Origin: Phallusia mammillata
Taxonomy: Eukaryota > Chordata > Ascidiacea > Phlebobranchia > Ascidiidae
DNA: 64,000 bases
Direction of reading: 5' to 3'
Assembly (NCBI GenBank): GCA_003260075.1
Contig: QLIY01000002.1
Location: 310,746-374,745, forward strand
This document shows positions 38,401 through 49,594 of the stretch, piece by piece (the stretch's first letter is position 1; each line of letters opens with the position of its first letter). Under the pieces are notes generated by a model that was not told the origin of the DNA, did not search any database, and worked only from the letters and a program-made list of their open reading frames with translations. A program made the translations under genes and the position numbers.

Positions 38401-41400
38401 AAAGCATGAAGTTTTTAATCTGCTTTCGTATCTTTTTAGAAAAAAAAAAAATGCAAACCAAATATTTTAGCCAAACTGCAAGGTCACAAAAATCATATTA
38501 CAGCCACTTTAAAAACAAAGGCTTAGAAACTGTTAAAATGGATGACTAAAACATGTTTAATGCAAGCAGTCCATTTTCATAATCAGCTATTGGGCACATA
38601 GCCCTTAGCACAAGACCCTTGCCAACACAAAATGATGTCAGCATCTTTTAAAAGGTTAATAACTCTCTGTGGTGTTTTCCCAATGACATGGTAAACAACA
38701 GTCTCAAAATGTATGTAAACAACCACATTACAACAATAACAAATAATGCTTAGTCAGCAAAACAACTGGTCTGTCCTTAACTTTCAATAAACTGCACTGT
38801 CCGCCATTAAAAGACACTAATCTCTACATTTTGTAACCTAACGCGTGTGTTGAATAAAATACATTACATACTGCCTATTTTATAGTTTATCTGCGCTAAA
38901 GACTTGCATTTTTTAAAGAAAACGGGTAAATAGGAGATGTTGGTATACTTTTCCAAACAGTACCACGCCACTGACGTAGATTCTGTGTTGTCCGAGACAG
39001 AATACGAGCTAATCATTGATAGAACTAAAACGCCATTAGTGTTTACATAAACGAAACATTCAACCCTGACGCTCAGAGGCAAACCAGGCGAACGGCAAAA
39101 ATGAACCAAACCAACGCCAAGTGCGCCTCGTAATGCAATAACATGCGAATAAGGTAAATCTAAACCACTTTGCAAGATAATTTAATAAGTGGCATAAAAT
39201 ATTCAGCGAACAGAAGATTTGTCTTTTTTGCGCAGCTACAGAGCTATGTGTTTTACAATACATCGACTACCAAAGCTCTATAGTTACTTAGTACTGGAAG
39301 ATTTGTCTTTTTGCGTAGCTACAAAGGCGAAACGACTGACAATACATTGACTACCACACCTCTATATTTACTAAGTACTGGAGGTAACGGCTGATACTCA
39401 TGCCTACATATAACACGATAGTTTGTAACTAAAACCACCCGCCCGCCCACATAGATTTATTCACGCACACCGCGTCAAATTTGGCCAAAAAAAATCCTGA
39501 TATAAAGTGACCTATTTGCGTGGTGTACAACTTTTACAGCCGGACGCATTGTAAACCAGGCAGCCCTTGCCTCGACCAGAAAACTGATCATAGGCTGTTT
39601 TTAACGCTCCGTTTGGCAAGGTGCTGAAGCGAATACAAAGGAGTGGTCGTCGAACCTTTGTTACGGAACAGAAATCTCCTTAACCGACCGGGGGCTTCCC
39701 GAAGCCGCCACTCCTATGACTCACAAAGGGTAAAGGAATACTCAACGCGTGATGTAATGTGGTTTTGTTTCTATTCCTCAGGATGCACTGCGTGGGCTAT
39801 CAAGGACCGCGCAACTATCTATGTTAGCATTTTTTTGTGATAAACATTATGCGGTGCAATCAGTGTCCCTTGTTTTTGAAAAGTTCTAGCAAAACCAACT
39901 TTTAAACCAGTCACCGTATTCAGTCGATTGTAAGCCGCATGTTATGTATCAAAAAACAATGTAAGCCGACCTCGATTGTAAGCTGCACCAACGGTAGGGT
40001 AAAAAACTTTATAAGCCGCGGATTGCAAACGAATAAACACGACAGGACAAAACCTAGAAGTCCTTTTTTGTTCGTTTTTTCATTTCAAAGTACGCATTTA
40101 GTAAATTCACTACAAGTAACTAACCAACTAGCAATACAACGAATGGCCTTAAAACGGTTTAGCCCCAGTTTTAAGATCCAAATTTATCATAAACAGGACT
40201 AGCAAAGATTGGTTTTATGCTTTGTGGTTCAAGTATGTTTCGGAAGAATGATCTTGCTTGTTTTGCAAATTCACACCTGGATAAACAAGGCTGCTTCACC
40301 TGTTGTTTTGGCTAAGCATATCGGGTCAATTGTCGATTAAATCTGGTTTATTTTCAAGAAAACGAAACAAAAAATTGTATACGCTTTGATGAATGCACTT
40401 AATCAATTGTCCGCTTAACAAAAATATTTTATTATTTATTGAGGAAAATGACTGCCCAAAAATTAGGCACATACTAATGCCATAACCTATGAACAGATCT
40501 GTGTATAGTGTTCCAAACGTTTATAATAGTTGCTATTTTCAATTTTCATTTATTTTAAAGTGTACATTAAATATTTGGTGTCAGTTAAATGCCTAATTAT
40601 TTTGTTGGTTGCGTTGCGTTCTGTTACGCATTGCACAAATAATAATTGCCACACGAAAAAGGACACGACTGCCGGTTACATAACAGTCTCTGGCTGGCAT
40701 TGCCCACAAAATAAACGTGTAACTACCAGTTCAATATTGTACATCCGTTCAGAATCGGAAGGCAACGTTCAATTTCAAAGCGGAAAACGGTCCACCATTA
40801 AGAACCAACGCGCGCGCGGCAGATACGCTTTACTGCACAGACATCCCATGACAAGTTGGTAAACACGGTCAAAACACACAAACGACTTCCACTTTTAAGT
40901 AACTTTCGCTTGTAAGCTAAGTGGAATCGAAATCAAAATTTTACAAAGTAGGAACTTCATGTGCTCGGGTATTCAGCAATGACGTCACTGGAATTCTATT
41001 GTCACGCAGTTTCTTTCAAAACTCTCTTGAGGAAACTTACGCGGGTATTTCTGCAGGCGGAGGCCGAAGCAGTTAAAGCAAGTACATATTTTACCATTAG
41101 TATCATGCAGTGTGGCGTTGTTAACAAACAAGTGATTTGAATAAAGTTTGTTGCTACTTTTGAGAAACTTATCCCCCTTTATTTGCGAGAAGTGCAAATA
41201 ACAAAACGTAACGGTTTCTTTTAACCAGTATCGTACCACGAATTTTGATCCCGAACTCGTTAAAAGTTAAGCCCATTTAAGACATGAAGAATTTAAATCA
41301 AATACAAGACAATTTCACATTCCTCAAATTGAACTGCAATCCCCTGCAGGCCAATTAGTGACAGCCAAGGGTTATGGTCGTGCTATGACGTAAAATGCTT

Positions 41401-43172
41401 ATGTGGTGTCAGGATTTGTTCCAAGCTGACAGTACGTCACATATTACGTGGACCGAAAACGCGGGGTTTACTCAAGAAGCAATAGGACCTTTACAACCAT
41501 TGATCGTGATGTTTGTAACTTTTTTGTGCCGCGCGTCGCCGCAGTGTAAGTGCATCATCATAGGGGGTCGCGTACTGTTATAACAGCGCCTGTAGCAAGG
41601 AAAACATCATGGTCGCTTAAACTACGACAGACCAGGCCAATTTGCGGAAGTCTTGCTTGGTGAATTGTCTGGGAAAGGCCAGACGCTGAGCGTGCAATTG
41701 CATCTGTTTGTACTATGGTCCCAATGTCTAGCTCCCTGACTTTATTGCTTTCGGGAGATTGGATCTGATTTCTAGACATAGAGAAACTTTATGGACATCA
41801 CTTGCGCAAGCCCTTGCCAGAATAATACCCTTTATCATAACAAACATAACTGATAATCGTTTGTCTGGAATGTCTGTCTAATATTTTTGGAATGTCTGTG
41901 CCAATATCTGGAATTTAACTTATTATAATAACAAAACTGTTACTACTGCAAATATTTCTTGTTAATTTCCAAGTTTTCCAAGAATTTTCCAAGTTTACTA
42001 CTAACAACATACAGGATGTAAGTCACACAAAAGTTTTAAACACATTCTGTAAAAGAGCATGATTTTGACGGCTACACTTTGCACTTCATGCAACCGATTT
42101 AAAGGCCAATTTAAAGTTATTATATAAGTGAAATTCCCATTTTGTCACTGCACCAAGTTATTAGGATAGGGCTAGCAATGTAGAGTACATAGATGATTAC
42201 AAAGTGTTTCTGACATGGTTATGTAATGATAAATACTGCAGCTATTATTTACTAATATGAAGCCTAATATACAACAAACAAAAACAGTGTTATCACTTTG
42301 TATTACTCAGGTGGTTGAAGTATTAAGTGAATACACATTTCCTAGCTAGCACAAACTTATGTTTTTGTAGGGCCCAATAACGTGCTATTCAATCTCTGAC
42401 ATTTGTTACTAGACTGCAGAGAAAACCAAACTTTCATTACATTTCTGGCATATGCAATATGTTTTTATTTTCTGCAAATCTTTAAAAAAAGTCTTTTCAT
42501 GGCATTGGTTCAAATTAACATTTATAAAATTTGGCATCTGTTAAAATTAACACCTCACACAAAAAAGGTATTCGATTATTGACATTTTTTGCACTCTTGA
42601 TGTGAGGTTTGCTCTAATGTTGTTCAGAATAAAGCAAACATTTAACAGCTGTGTTGATGTTTTTCATACAAAACAACGACACATAGATCTCCAAATAGAG
42701 TGTTCACATTGAAATTTAAACTAGGATATGTTTTGGCACAAAACAATGTCATTCTAAAAGTGATTCTAAGGTCAGCAACCCCTTCCGATTTGTTTGCTTT
42801 CAACAAATCCCAGTCCCATATTGATTTAATAAATCAAACAATATAATCAACTTATAAACAGCACTGTCCTGTGAATCTAATTTGTTGATATTGCAGATGG
42901 GCAATGTGTTAAAAAACAAATACACAAATTGCAAGTTTACATGTGTGGTCATTCTCAAGGAAAAGCAAATTGCATTTTTAAACATTATAATATGACAAAG
43001 ACATAAATTATTGTGTAATTTTAATGTGGCCAAGTATGTAAACGGCTAAAGTGTTATTTAATGAAACATAAACAAGAAAATTGTGGTAATCAACACCTAC
43101 GTTTCTGCGTAGCTTTCGTTCTGGCGGTGACTTCCTCAGCCATCCTGAGAGCATAACACCACTGTTGCTCAT
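20436..43172 (-). CDS. GAB: GAB1/2 (DOS)-family docking adaptor, 18 exons
   Basis: Exons (minus): 43172-43101, 38124-37996, 37631-37469, 37124-37004, 36329-36071, 35174-35082, 33949-33760, 32838-32729, 32111-32009, 30962-30870, 30150-30059, 28746-27928, 27232-27121, 26282-26043, 25084-24898, 22722-22224, 21783-21632, 20583-20436; frame closes at 1193 residues. A PH domain (about 8-118) starts [15 protein letters not shown] and includes [12 protein letters not shown] and ends CDLCGFN. Then EYVLLADC (about 254), as in GAB1; Crk-type YDxP sites at about Y502, Y798, Y823; one p85-type YEPM at about Y852; the atypical GRB2-SH3 motif [10 protein letters not shown] (about 904-913); RPPK motifs; and two SHP2 sites, KYVEL (about Y1120) and QYIMID (about Y1155). 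GABs link receptor tyrosine kinases to SHP2, PI3K and ERK at the plasma membrane. It is much longer than GAB1 (about 694). The ATG at 43172 is chosen over 43190 because it aligns with MSGGEVV. Confidence 0.95.
21335..21445 (+). repeat. Fragment of tRNA-derived SINE
   Basis: 'ggttcgaatcccaccgcagg' is a B box followed by the SINE tail 'ctagatttttctggtctgta' and 'ccatatgggaaagcttg'. It is the opposite orientation of the copies at 22.8, 27.6 and 53.0 kb. The tRNA head upstream of the B box is missing. It lies in the last GAB intron. Confidence 0.6.
22785..22940 (-). repeat. tRNA-derived SINE, minus strand
   Basis: Read on the minus strand it has an A box 'tagcttagttgttagagcgc' and a B box 'ggttcgaatcccacc', then a tail with 'tagcctacgccttgcc'. 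It is too diverged and has too long a tail for a functional tRNA; the same unit recurs near 27600 and 52970. It lies in a GAB intron. Confidence 0.72.
25311..25497. mobile_element. pogo/Tigger-like MITE, diverged
   Basis: The left part 'gaaaccttcgttaaactgg' and right part 'ccggattaaccgaggttta' form an imperfect inverted repeat, with 'gacaaaacttgaggtacaaa' inside. This interior is shared with 29727-29899 and 57476-57604. It is non-coding and lies in a GAB intron. Confidence 0.6.
25750..25889 (-). repeat. Truncated second copy of GAB exon 14
   Basis: Matches the 3' 140 nt of exon 14 (26282-26043), with intact donor, and then ends at C10 (25890-25899). The flanking intron is also repeated (about 25615-25740 against 25900-26040). 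I treat it as the alternative haplotype at an assembly junction. Confidence 0.78.
27520..27830 (-). repeat. tRNA-derived SINE, full unit about 310 bp, minus strand
   Basis: On the minus strand: a leader with 'gggctgatcccagtactga' (about 27825), then an A box 'tagctcagttagtagagcgc' and B-box-like 'gggtacgaatcccacc', then the tail 'tctagtctatgccttgtca', ending near 'ggcctggtgtac'. The leader, tRNA-like part and tail occur in the same order at 52900-53215. It lies in GAB intron 13, just beside exon 12. Confidence 0.75.
29727..29899. mobile_element. pogo/Tigger-like MITE, 173 bp
   Basis: Left end CAGTGAACCTCGGGTATTCC after a TA. The right end 'aatcaaggtttactg' is its imperfect inverse; the 3' flank is TG where a perfect TA duplication would need TA. 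Ends and TA target are typical of Tc1/mariner-pogo elements. It is non-coding and lies in a GAB intron. Confidence 0.7.
30371..30445 (+). repeat. Dispersed repeat 'gtcaccagctgcact...cagtgtgcag'
   Basis: Order of blocks: 'gtcaccagctgcacta', 'gacgccttatgggttgaga', 'cagtgtgcagctta'. The same order occurs at 60478-60545 and, on the minus strand, at about 32565-32636. Partial copies lie at 14552-14596 and 49806-49856. It is non-coding; the class is not recognised. Confidence 0.6.
32206..32338 (-). other. C10 junction with second copy of GAB exon 9 start
   Basis: C10 at 32206-32215, followed by a block that repeats about 32080-32205: the first part of exon 9 (to 32246) with its acceptor and upstream intron. 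Scattered differences are present ('acacatg' against 'acacacg'). It is an assembly duplicate, not a new exon. Confidence 0.75.
38125..43100 (-). other. Large GAB intron 1 (about 5 kb)
   Basis: It separates the 24-residue first coding exon from the rest of the PH domain and contains no exon I can support. It holds a SINE tail fragment at about 38200-38240, an 86-bp tandem duplication at 39207-39385, an unclassified 'gtaagccgc'-rich repeat at about 39890-40030, and long AT-rich stretches. Long first introns often carry regulatory elements, but none can be identified by eye. Confidence 0.5.
39207..39385. repeat. Tandem duplication of about 86-89 bp
   Basis: Two diverged head-to-tail units, each running from 'agatttgtctttttgcg..agctaca' through 'caatacatcgactacca' to 'cttagtactgg'. 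There is no C run between them, so it looks like a genuine local duplication in GAB intron 1. Confidence 0.7.
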
Positions 43173-43440
43173 TTTAACAATGTTGTTCACTAGTTTTCCT
43201 GTCTTTTACTTGCTTCGAACAGGCATAATCCACCATTCAACGGCAAAACACACTCAAAATGTCACGCCCGTGGCCCTATGACAGCATAACATGAACTCTG
43301 CCGCCTACACAAAACGCTTACTGAGCTGCCCTGTCAGACAAATACACTTGAACACAACACAGGAAAACAACCATATTTATGAAACAGTTCATGCGTAACT
43401 AATGGCTAACTGAGTGACTGCCTTTTGCAGTCGCGAAATA

Positions 43441-43626
43441 TCAATAAACGCCAAGATAAGTATTATTTACTTCTCCCGCTCCTGGAATTAACGGCATTGC
43501 CGTCTTGCTGCAAAGAACAGGTAAGTCAATAGTACGATCGTTATACGAGTGCTTCCCCAAAGCTTTTCGTTCCAAAACAACCTCTGAAAAAAGTCGGGGA
43601 ATTTTTTCTTTGCTCTCGAGACCCAT
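43441..43626 (-). CDS. Possible small coding exon upstream of GAB
   Basis: A 61-residue minus-strand frame beginning MGLESKEKIPRLF and continuing LERKALGKHSYNDR. It reads as more protein-like than the surrounding shadow frames. A donor-like 'gagaa|gtaaat' at about 43473 could end a first exon. I do not recognise a family. It lies 250 bp upstream of the GAB start on the same strand, so it could also be a GAB 5' UTR segment with an upstream frame or mere chance. Confidence 0.22.
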   Translation of the reverse strand: MGLESKEKIPRLFSEVVLERKALGKHSYNDRTIDLPVLCSKTAMPLIPGAGEVNNTYLGVY

Positions 43627-44596
43627 CTGACGACCAAAAAATATCCTTTTAGACGTTCAAAAACGAACGGTTGTTTTATCTTTTCAAATGCAAAAATGTG
43701 AAGTCCTTTTAGCCTCCGAATAATTTTTCACAAGGTAGTTGCTGGCTTTAAAATTTGTCACAAGGTAGTTGCGGGCTTTAAAAAGCGCATAAGGTTGGAC
43801 AAAGCTTGTGTTTTCGCTAGATACCATAGGATTGAAGTTCCTCTTTAGCTTTTTTATTGAGCAAGAAAACAATTGCATTGTAATGTAATGGTTATATTTT
43901 TTATTTATTGTTAAATGATTATGTCATTAGTAAAATTCACATACACAACCACATGTGCAACAAATAATAACAGTCCCTCAAGTGTTTGTATTTTAAGTGA
44001 TACATTTATAATTAACTTAGAAATGAATTTTTAGTTTTTACACCAGGAGAGCACTTAAATGCATCAAGGCACAACACCATGGTTTTGAACAACTTTACTG
44101 CATTAAACTAGCATCAAAAAAGTTGTTTACAAAAGTTAATAAGTTAGTATGCATAGATATATATACATATATATATAGTGAACAATAAGCACATGCTGTA
44201 AATCAGGTAAAATTTTACATTTTTAATATTATGATATGGTAACTCAAAAAATGTAAGAAACAGTAAAGCAATACCACAAAATAAAGGTAGTTTTTTTTAA
44301 GAGGCAGTGATGTAAAGCATATAAAATAGGTAGTTAGTAAAAAAAGACAAATTCAAATACAAGATGGCTTATGATAACACAACATAACAAAAGAGGCGTG
44401 CTAGTTTTATCAGAAAAGTGAACTTTTCATATGCTACGTAATTGTTGGCAGGACTTTACACACAATTGAATTACATTAGTTCCGAGGATTTCTAAATGTT
44501 TGTTATATGAGTGTTTTATTGACTTGAATTTTTCCAGTCATTGATTGAAATATTTCCTAATGTTTCTTCTTCAGCTACTCACAATGAACTGGATGG

Positions 44597-47500
44597 TTAA
44601 ATAGAATCTTCATCAAAAAATACCAAGTTGTTGGTATCATCTGTTAAACATAAAAAGTTGTAACTATAAAAGCACTTCTTGCAAATCTTCTGGCAAATAA
44701 CTTTTAAAATCTTTGTTTATTTTGAGCTCTGCCTTACCAAAATAAAATACATTGTTGATTTAGTGTGAAGGTGCATAAAGCAACAATACAAGCAAAGCAT
44801 AGAGGTTCCATAATCCATATACACCAGCGAAGAAACCAGAATTTGATATTGGATAGATATTAGGTACAATCCACCCTTCCAGCATCTGTACAAATAAAGT
44901 GTGTTAGTTAATATATGTTTTACAAAAAAACATATTAAAACAAAAAATCAAATATGTCCAAAATATAAGTATTGCAAAAGCAAACATGGTGATTGAAAAA
45001 TATCAACACAAGCAAATTAAAAAGAATAGATATGCACTTAAAATTTGAATTAAGTTGTAATACAATTTAAGCACTGACCGGTTCATAAACAAAGTAAACT
45101 CCAGTTACTCCTGCAACCCAAATGGAAAGTAACATCAGCATAAGATAGCGGTTAACAAGAGGTTTAGGATTACTTGTCCTGTATCTTAGTAGGAAAAGAC
45201 CTCTGGCCACCCAAAAGCAGACAAGAACAAAAAACAGCGCACTAGCAATCCATCTGAAGATAAAATTGACCAAGGCCCCATTGTTGCTTTGCCATAAAAT
45301 GGAAGCAGGGTTTATCAGTTGTGAACCCGTCTGGGCAAGCCTCAAGCAAGTAAATGCAAGGCATATCAATGTGATTAACCCCAGCTGCCATTTGTAGACA
45401 GATAATTTGTTTGTCGTTGCTTTATCCTAAAAGACACATATGTATTATGAATGATCTTATGTAAAGCACATTGGTGTGGATATGTAAATGATAGAATTTT
45501 GCTTATAGGTGTATAAGTTTACTAGCTATATATAGATGAGTCTGGTACCAACTAAGTATTCATAAAGTCACTATCAGTATAAAATGTTGCAATAAGATTG
45601 CGGAAGAAAATGTTGATATTTTAAGATTCTGCTTCCCTTGTAAGTTCAAAGGCAGAAATCATTTTTGCATTAAAAATTACAACAAATAAATTAAAATGTT
45701 AGACTAAACATTTACAAAGCTTTAATAAAATGGTCTGTAGATAGCAAATCATTAAAGTGAACCATGTTTAAGGATATTTAAACACTTACCGTAAAATGTT
45801 CACTGATAAAAATCATTAAAAAAGTACAAAGGAGGGCATAAAACAATCCTTGTCTCAGATCAGTAATCATCAACATCCAAGAAGCATCAGTGAAGATTGT
45901 TGCAAGTTCAAGTGGAATGTTAAGAAACAGCATTCCCAAACCAAGAGCGAATATGGTTCTAACATAAATAAAACATTTCATGCCCAATATGTACCATAAA
46001 GTCTAGTGAATTTAAAATAAATCTATTGTTCACTTAGAAAAAATTATGAACAAACAGGCATGCGATATCTATTTTACATTAAAACTTTGTTCTTGCCAAG
46101 TAAATATTGTGGCACAGAATCAAAAGTTTATGCCAACACTTACTTTTCAGTAAGTGTAGCTTGTTCAAATGCTGAGATTTTTCTCCAGTACCATAAACAA
46201 GAAAAGATCATGACAAAACAAAATGCTGCTTTCATTCCTATCCAAAGCTGTGTAATGCCACTACTACGGGTCAGGTACTACAAATACAATGACCAAGTTA
46301 GTTATCAGTCATAGTTGACTTAATTAGACAATAATGTATTTTAATTATGTTCAAAGCAGCAAGAGCTTTTTTTTAAAGTAGTAGTATCAATATTACGTTT
46401 ATAAAGAAGTACGGGATTGGAGATATTTTGTTAGGATTATCTGTGTTGATTGTCAACCGAATGTTCAGCAGATAGTGCTTATGGGAAACAGAACTCAATT
46501 GTAGAAAAAAGAAAGAACAGTCAGCAGCAATATCAAAAAAACATGACAGTGGGTGTTCTTGGGAAGAATTAACCACACTTTTCCATGACTCAGGGGGCTT
46601 GTAAATATCTTCACTATCGCTGTAGGCTAATTGTATGCCAACAGTTGCAATTCCTTTAGGTTCTGAAAAAAGTTTTTACACAGTTAACACCACTTTATTT
46701 TACTACCAGTTTCAGACAGTTAGAAAAAAATAGTTTAAACAAATAAATAAAATTAGCCTTAGTACTAAACCAAATCGAAAACTGTAAATCAAAATCTGAG
46801 ACCATGTTCATACCATTTTTTGCTTACCATTTCCACATTGGCCGTAAAATATTCCATTTGCCCATATATTGAATCCATGGAGAAATCTCAAATGTTTTTT
46901 TGGGGATAACAAAAGACAACACAACTTGGTCAAGACTATAGTTTTTCCCTCTCTCTATAGTGTTACATGTATCTGGATGAATCCAAGCTTGCGACTGGTT
47001 GTTTATGCATTCCTTGGGAAATAACAAATTCCCTCCATATGGATAAGGTGCTGTAACAGAATATCAATGATTGTTATACAAGTGTATTCATAACTGTATA
47101 AGATAAAATATTTCTAATCTCTTTCTTGGTTGGTACAAATGCTAGGTTTTTATATGTAAATCCTGTTTTTTTTATTTCGTGTTAGGATGAAGTATAACTA
47201 TGTTTGTTGTGTTATGGTGCACATAAACAAAATCCAGACCATTGCAGGAATTTTAGATTATCAGTATGCTTAATGTTTTCAATCATGACTGTTTTGGTCT
47301 ATAAAAGTGTGACTAAATGCTTGATTTAATTTTGGCGGCCACCAATAATTGACCCAAGTCAATTCACAATGTTTTTATCCAGCATATCTTTCCTAAAACA
47401 GCTCTGAAGCATCTGATTTTGTGTAAATACTCAGGAAACATGTCTTACATCCAACAGGATAACCACTTGTACCAAATGTAAAATATTTCTAAACTACTTG

Positions 47501-47764
47501 ACTTTATCTTGTAAGTTTCCTTATGGACAAACTTTGGGGGGAAAGGGAGCAAAATCATTATGCGAAGGTGACTTTTAAATAATGAATAACTGCTTATTTG
47601 TTACAAAAAAAGAAGATTGACAGATCAGCACTAAATATATCAACAAACATGCACTTACCAATTACCTCACCCAACACTACAAAGCCAATTTGGAGAAAAA
47701 TTAACCCAAGAAATATGGCAACCAATTTTTTAACGGAAAGGGTTTCAATCAAAGCTCCCGCCAT
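44597..47764 (-). pseudogene. Wntless (WLS/Evi) paralogue C, probably decaying
   Basis: Exons: 47764-47659, 47050-46828, 46662-46397, 46277-46144, 45958-45790, 45426-45079, 44885-44738, 44640-44597. It starts MAGALIETLSVKKL like WLS (MAGAIIENMSTKKL) and keeps SHKHYLLNIRL, WYWRK, the block [20 protein letters not shown], and [24 protein letters not shown] is the multipass carrier that takes lipidated Wnt from ER/Golgi to the surface. Defects: exons 2 and 3 are one exon without the insert seen in A and B; its end (phase 2) does not match the next acceptor (needs phase 1), creating TGA; part of the lumenal loop with its CxP region is shortened; and a TAA at 44762-44760 directly follows YAPSH, leaving the last exon unread. 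It may be a pseudogene or a shortened, alternatively spliced gene. Confidence 0.6.
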
Positions 47765-49594
47765 ATTCTTCCAGTATTTTTATCTTCTAGTTTGTTGTAC
47801 AAAGCTTCAGTTTCTTCAACTCTACAATCAGTCACAAACTGTTAGCATGTAGTTTTATTTTGAACTTGATACAATAAAACTAGTTTTTTATTCCTAAGGT
47901 GTATCACTGTTAAATTAAATGCAAGAAAAAAAATTAAATATCTTGAGTAAAAATCTGGTAACAAGATTGTTTTTACAAAGATTGGAATGAATGTACAGCA
48001 CTATATCATGCTCTAAATGATTTTGTGCTTGACATCCATAAAAAAGAGCACTCCCGTGCAAATATTTTATGTAAAAAGCTATGATTGTACATTTTTTATC
48101 ATGCTGTTGATCATACAGAATATTTTTGCAAGCATTTGCACATTAAAATGACAAAGAACATACAATAATAATTGTTGAGCAGCGATATACACAAAACAGT
48201 ACATGCAACTAACATAAATTTTGTACACAACTTATTTATACTGAATGCAAAATAAAACAACATAATCCTAACTAAACTTAAACTTGCATGAAAGGATGTT
48301 TATGGCTTTGCAGACAGTGAAAACTGACACTAATGGAGCTTAGCCAAAATTGCAGTGAACTGCTAACTCAGCATTCATACTTGGTCATGCAGAAAGTGGA
48401 ACAATCCAACACTTTGACCTTCACTGCATGGTTTGTGAAATTCAAGACTCTTGACCAAACTGCAAAATTTACAAAGCTTTAAAAATAGGTCAAAATAAGG
48501 TTTTGAGATATTGATATTAGTTACTTTTTAAGGGGTTTAATTTTATGTTGCCCATCTGTTAATGTCACTGAAACATCTACAGCAGTAAACTAAGCCCTTG
48601 CAGTTTGAGCTCTATTTCAAGCTCTTCATATGTTACATATAGACAACATATAACAAATGTATATAATCACATGTTTTCAACACTAATTGAAGGTATTAAC
48701 TGTGCACCCCCCCCCCCAGTTTGAGCTCTATTTCAAGCTCTTCATATGTTACATATAGACAACAGAAAACAAATGTATATGTTTACATGTTTTCAACACT
48801 AATTGAAGGTATTAACTGTGCGTATCCAAAACATAAGGTATTGGGGTGGCATTTGCAATACTGATCTTTTAGGTGCAATGTAGCTTCAAACAGCAGATGT
48901 ATTTACCACAAATTTAAACTGGGTCATCACAATTAAATATTTTGTGTCACTGTTTTTTACAAACACGTATAGGTTTAACAGTTATAATGTTATTAACATG
49001 GTGTTGGCCAAATAAACTTATAAAAAAGAATTTGGGGGATTGGGCAATAAGCAGCTGAATTTAATGCTGATACTAAACAATCCCTGACTGTATTTGTAGT
49101 TTTAGAGCTATTGTTTGTTTGTTTTTTGATTTATTTTTTGATTTTAAAAAGGGAATTTAGCACATAGCAGCAAAATGGCACATTGCAATATACTGTGGCT
49201 ATCACAAGGCGTTGTAAAAACTGCATCAAAAAAAGCAATTTACAAAAGTTAGTTTGCATATTGGCAAAAGGAGGCTGAAAATGTACATACACTAGCTAAT
49301 TAGGTAAAAATGAACTTTTTTATAATAATAACACCAAAATAGGCCATGAAAGTGAAATTTGTTTGTAAAAAGTGCAATACTGTAGTACAAAAGCATATGA
49401 ATAAGTATATTGTGTAAAATAACACCAAAGTTAGTAGCACTATAATAACACAGAGCGGTAATATTTTCAAAATTTTGTACAACATGAATCCATAAACAAA
49501 AAACAGTTTTTTCTGTAATCTGGTTAATTCAATGAATTATGGTCATTGTAAGTTTGTATTATTGACTTGAACTTTCTTCGGTTGAAATATTTTC
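47765..49594. other. Spacer between WLS copies C and B
   Basis: I see no exon. A block at about 48317-48440 ('cagtgaaaactgacact', 'cttggtcatgcagaaag') resembles 56494-56620 in the B-A spacer, so the duplicated unit included flanking DNA. A C11 run at 48707-48717 separates two near-identical 105-bp copies. Part of about 49220-49260 resembles 44110-44150 downstream of copy C. Confidence 0.6.

Noticed and set aside
40530-40862. 110-residue plus-strand open frame with a hydrophobic start
   Set aside because: It sits in GAB intron 1 antisense, without splice-consistent partners or recognised domain; hydrophobic start is common in AT-rich chance frames.
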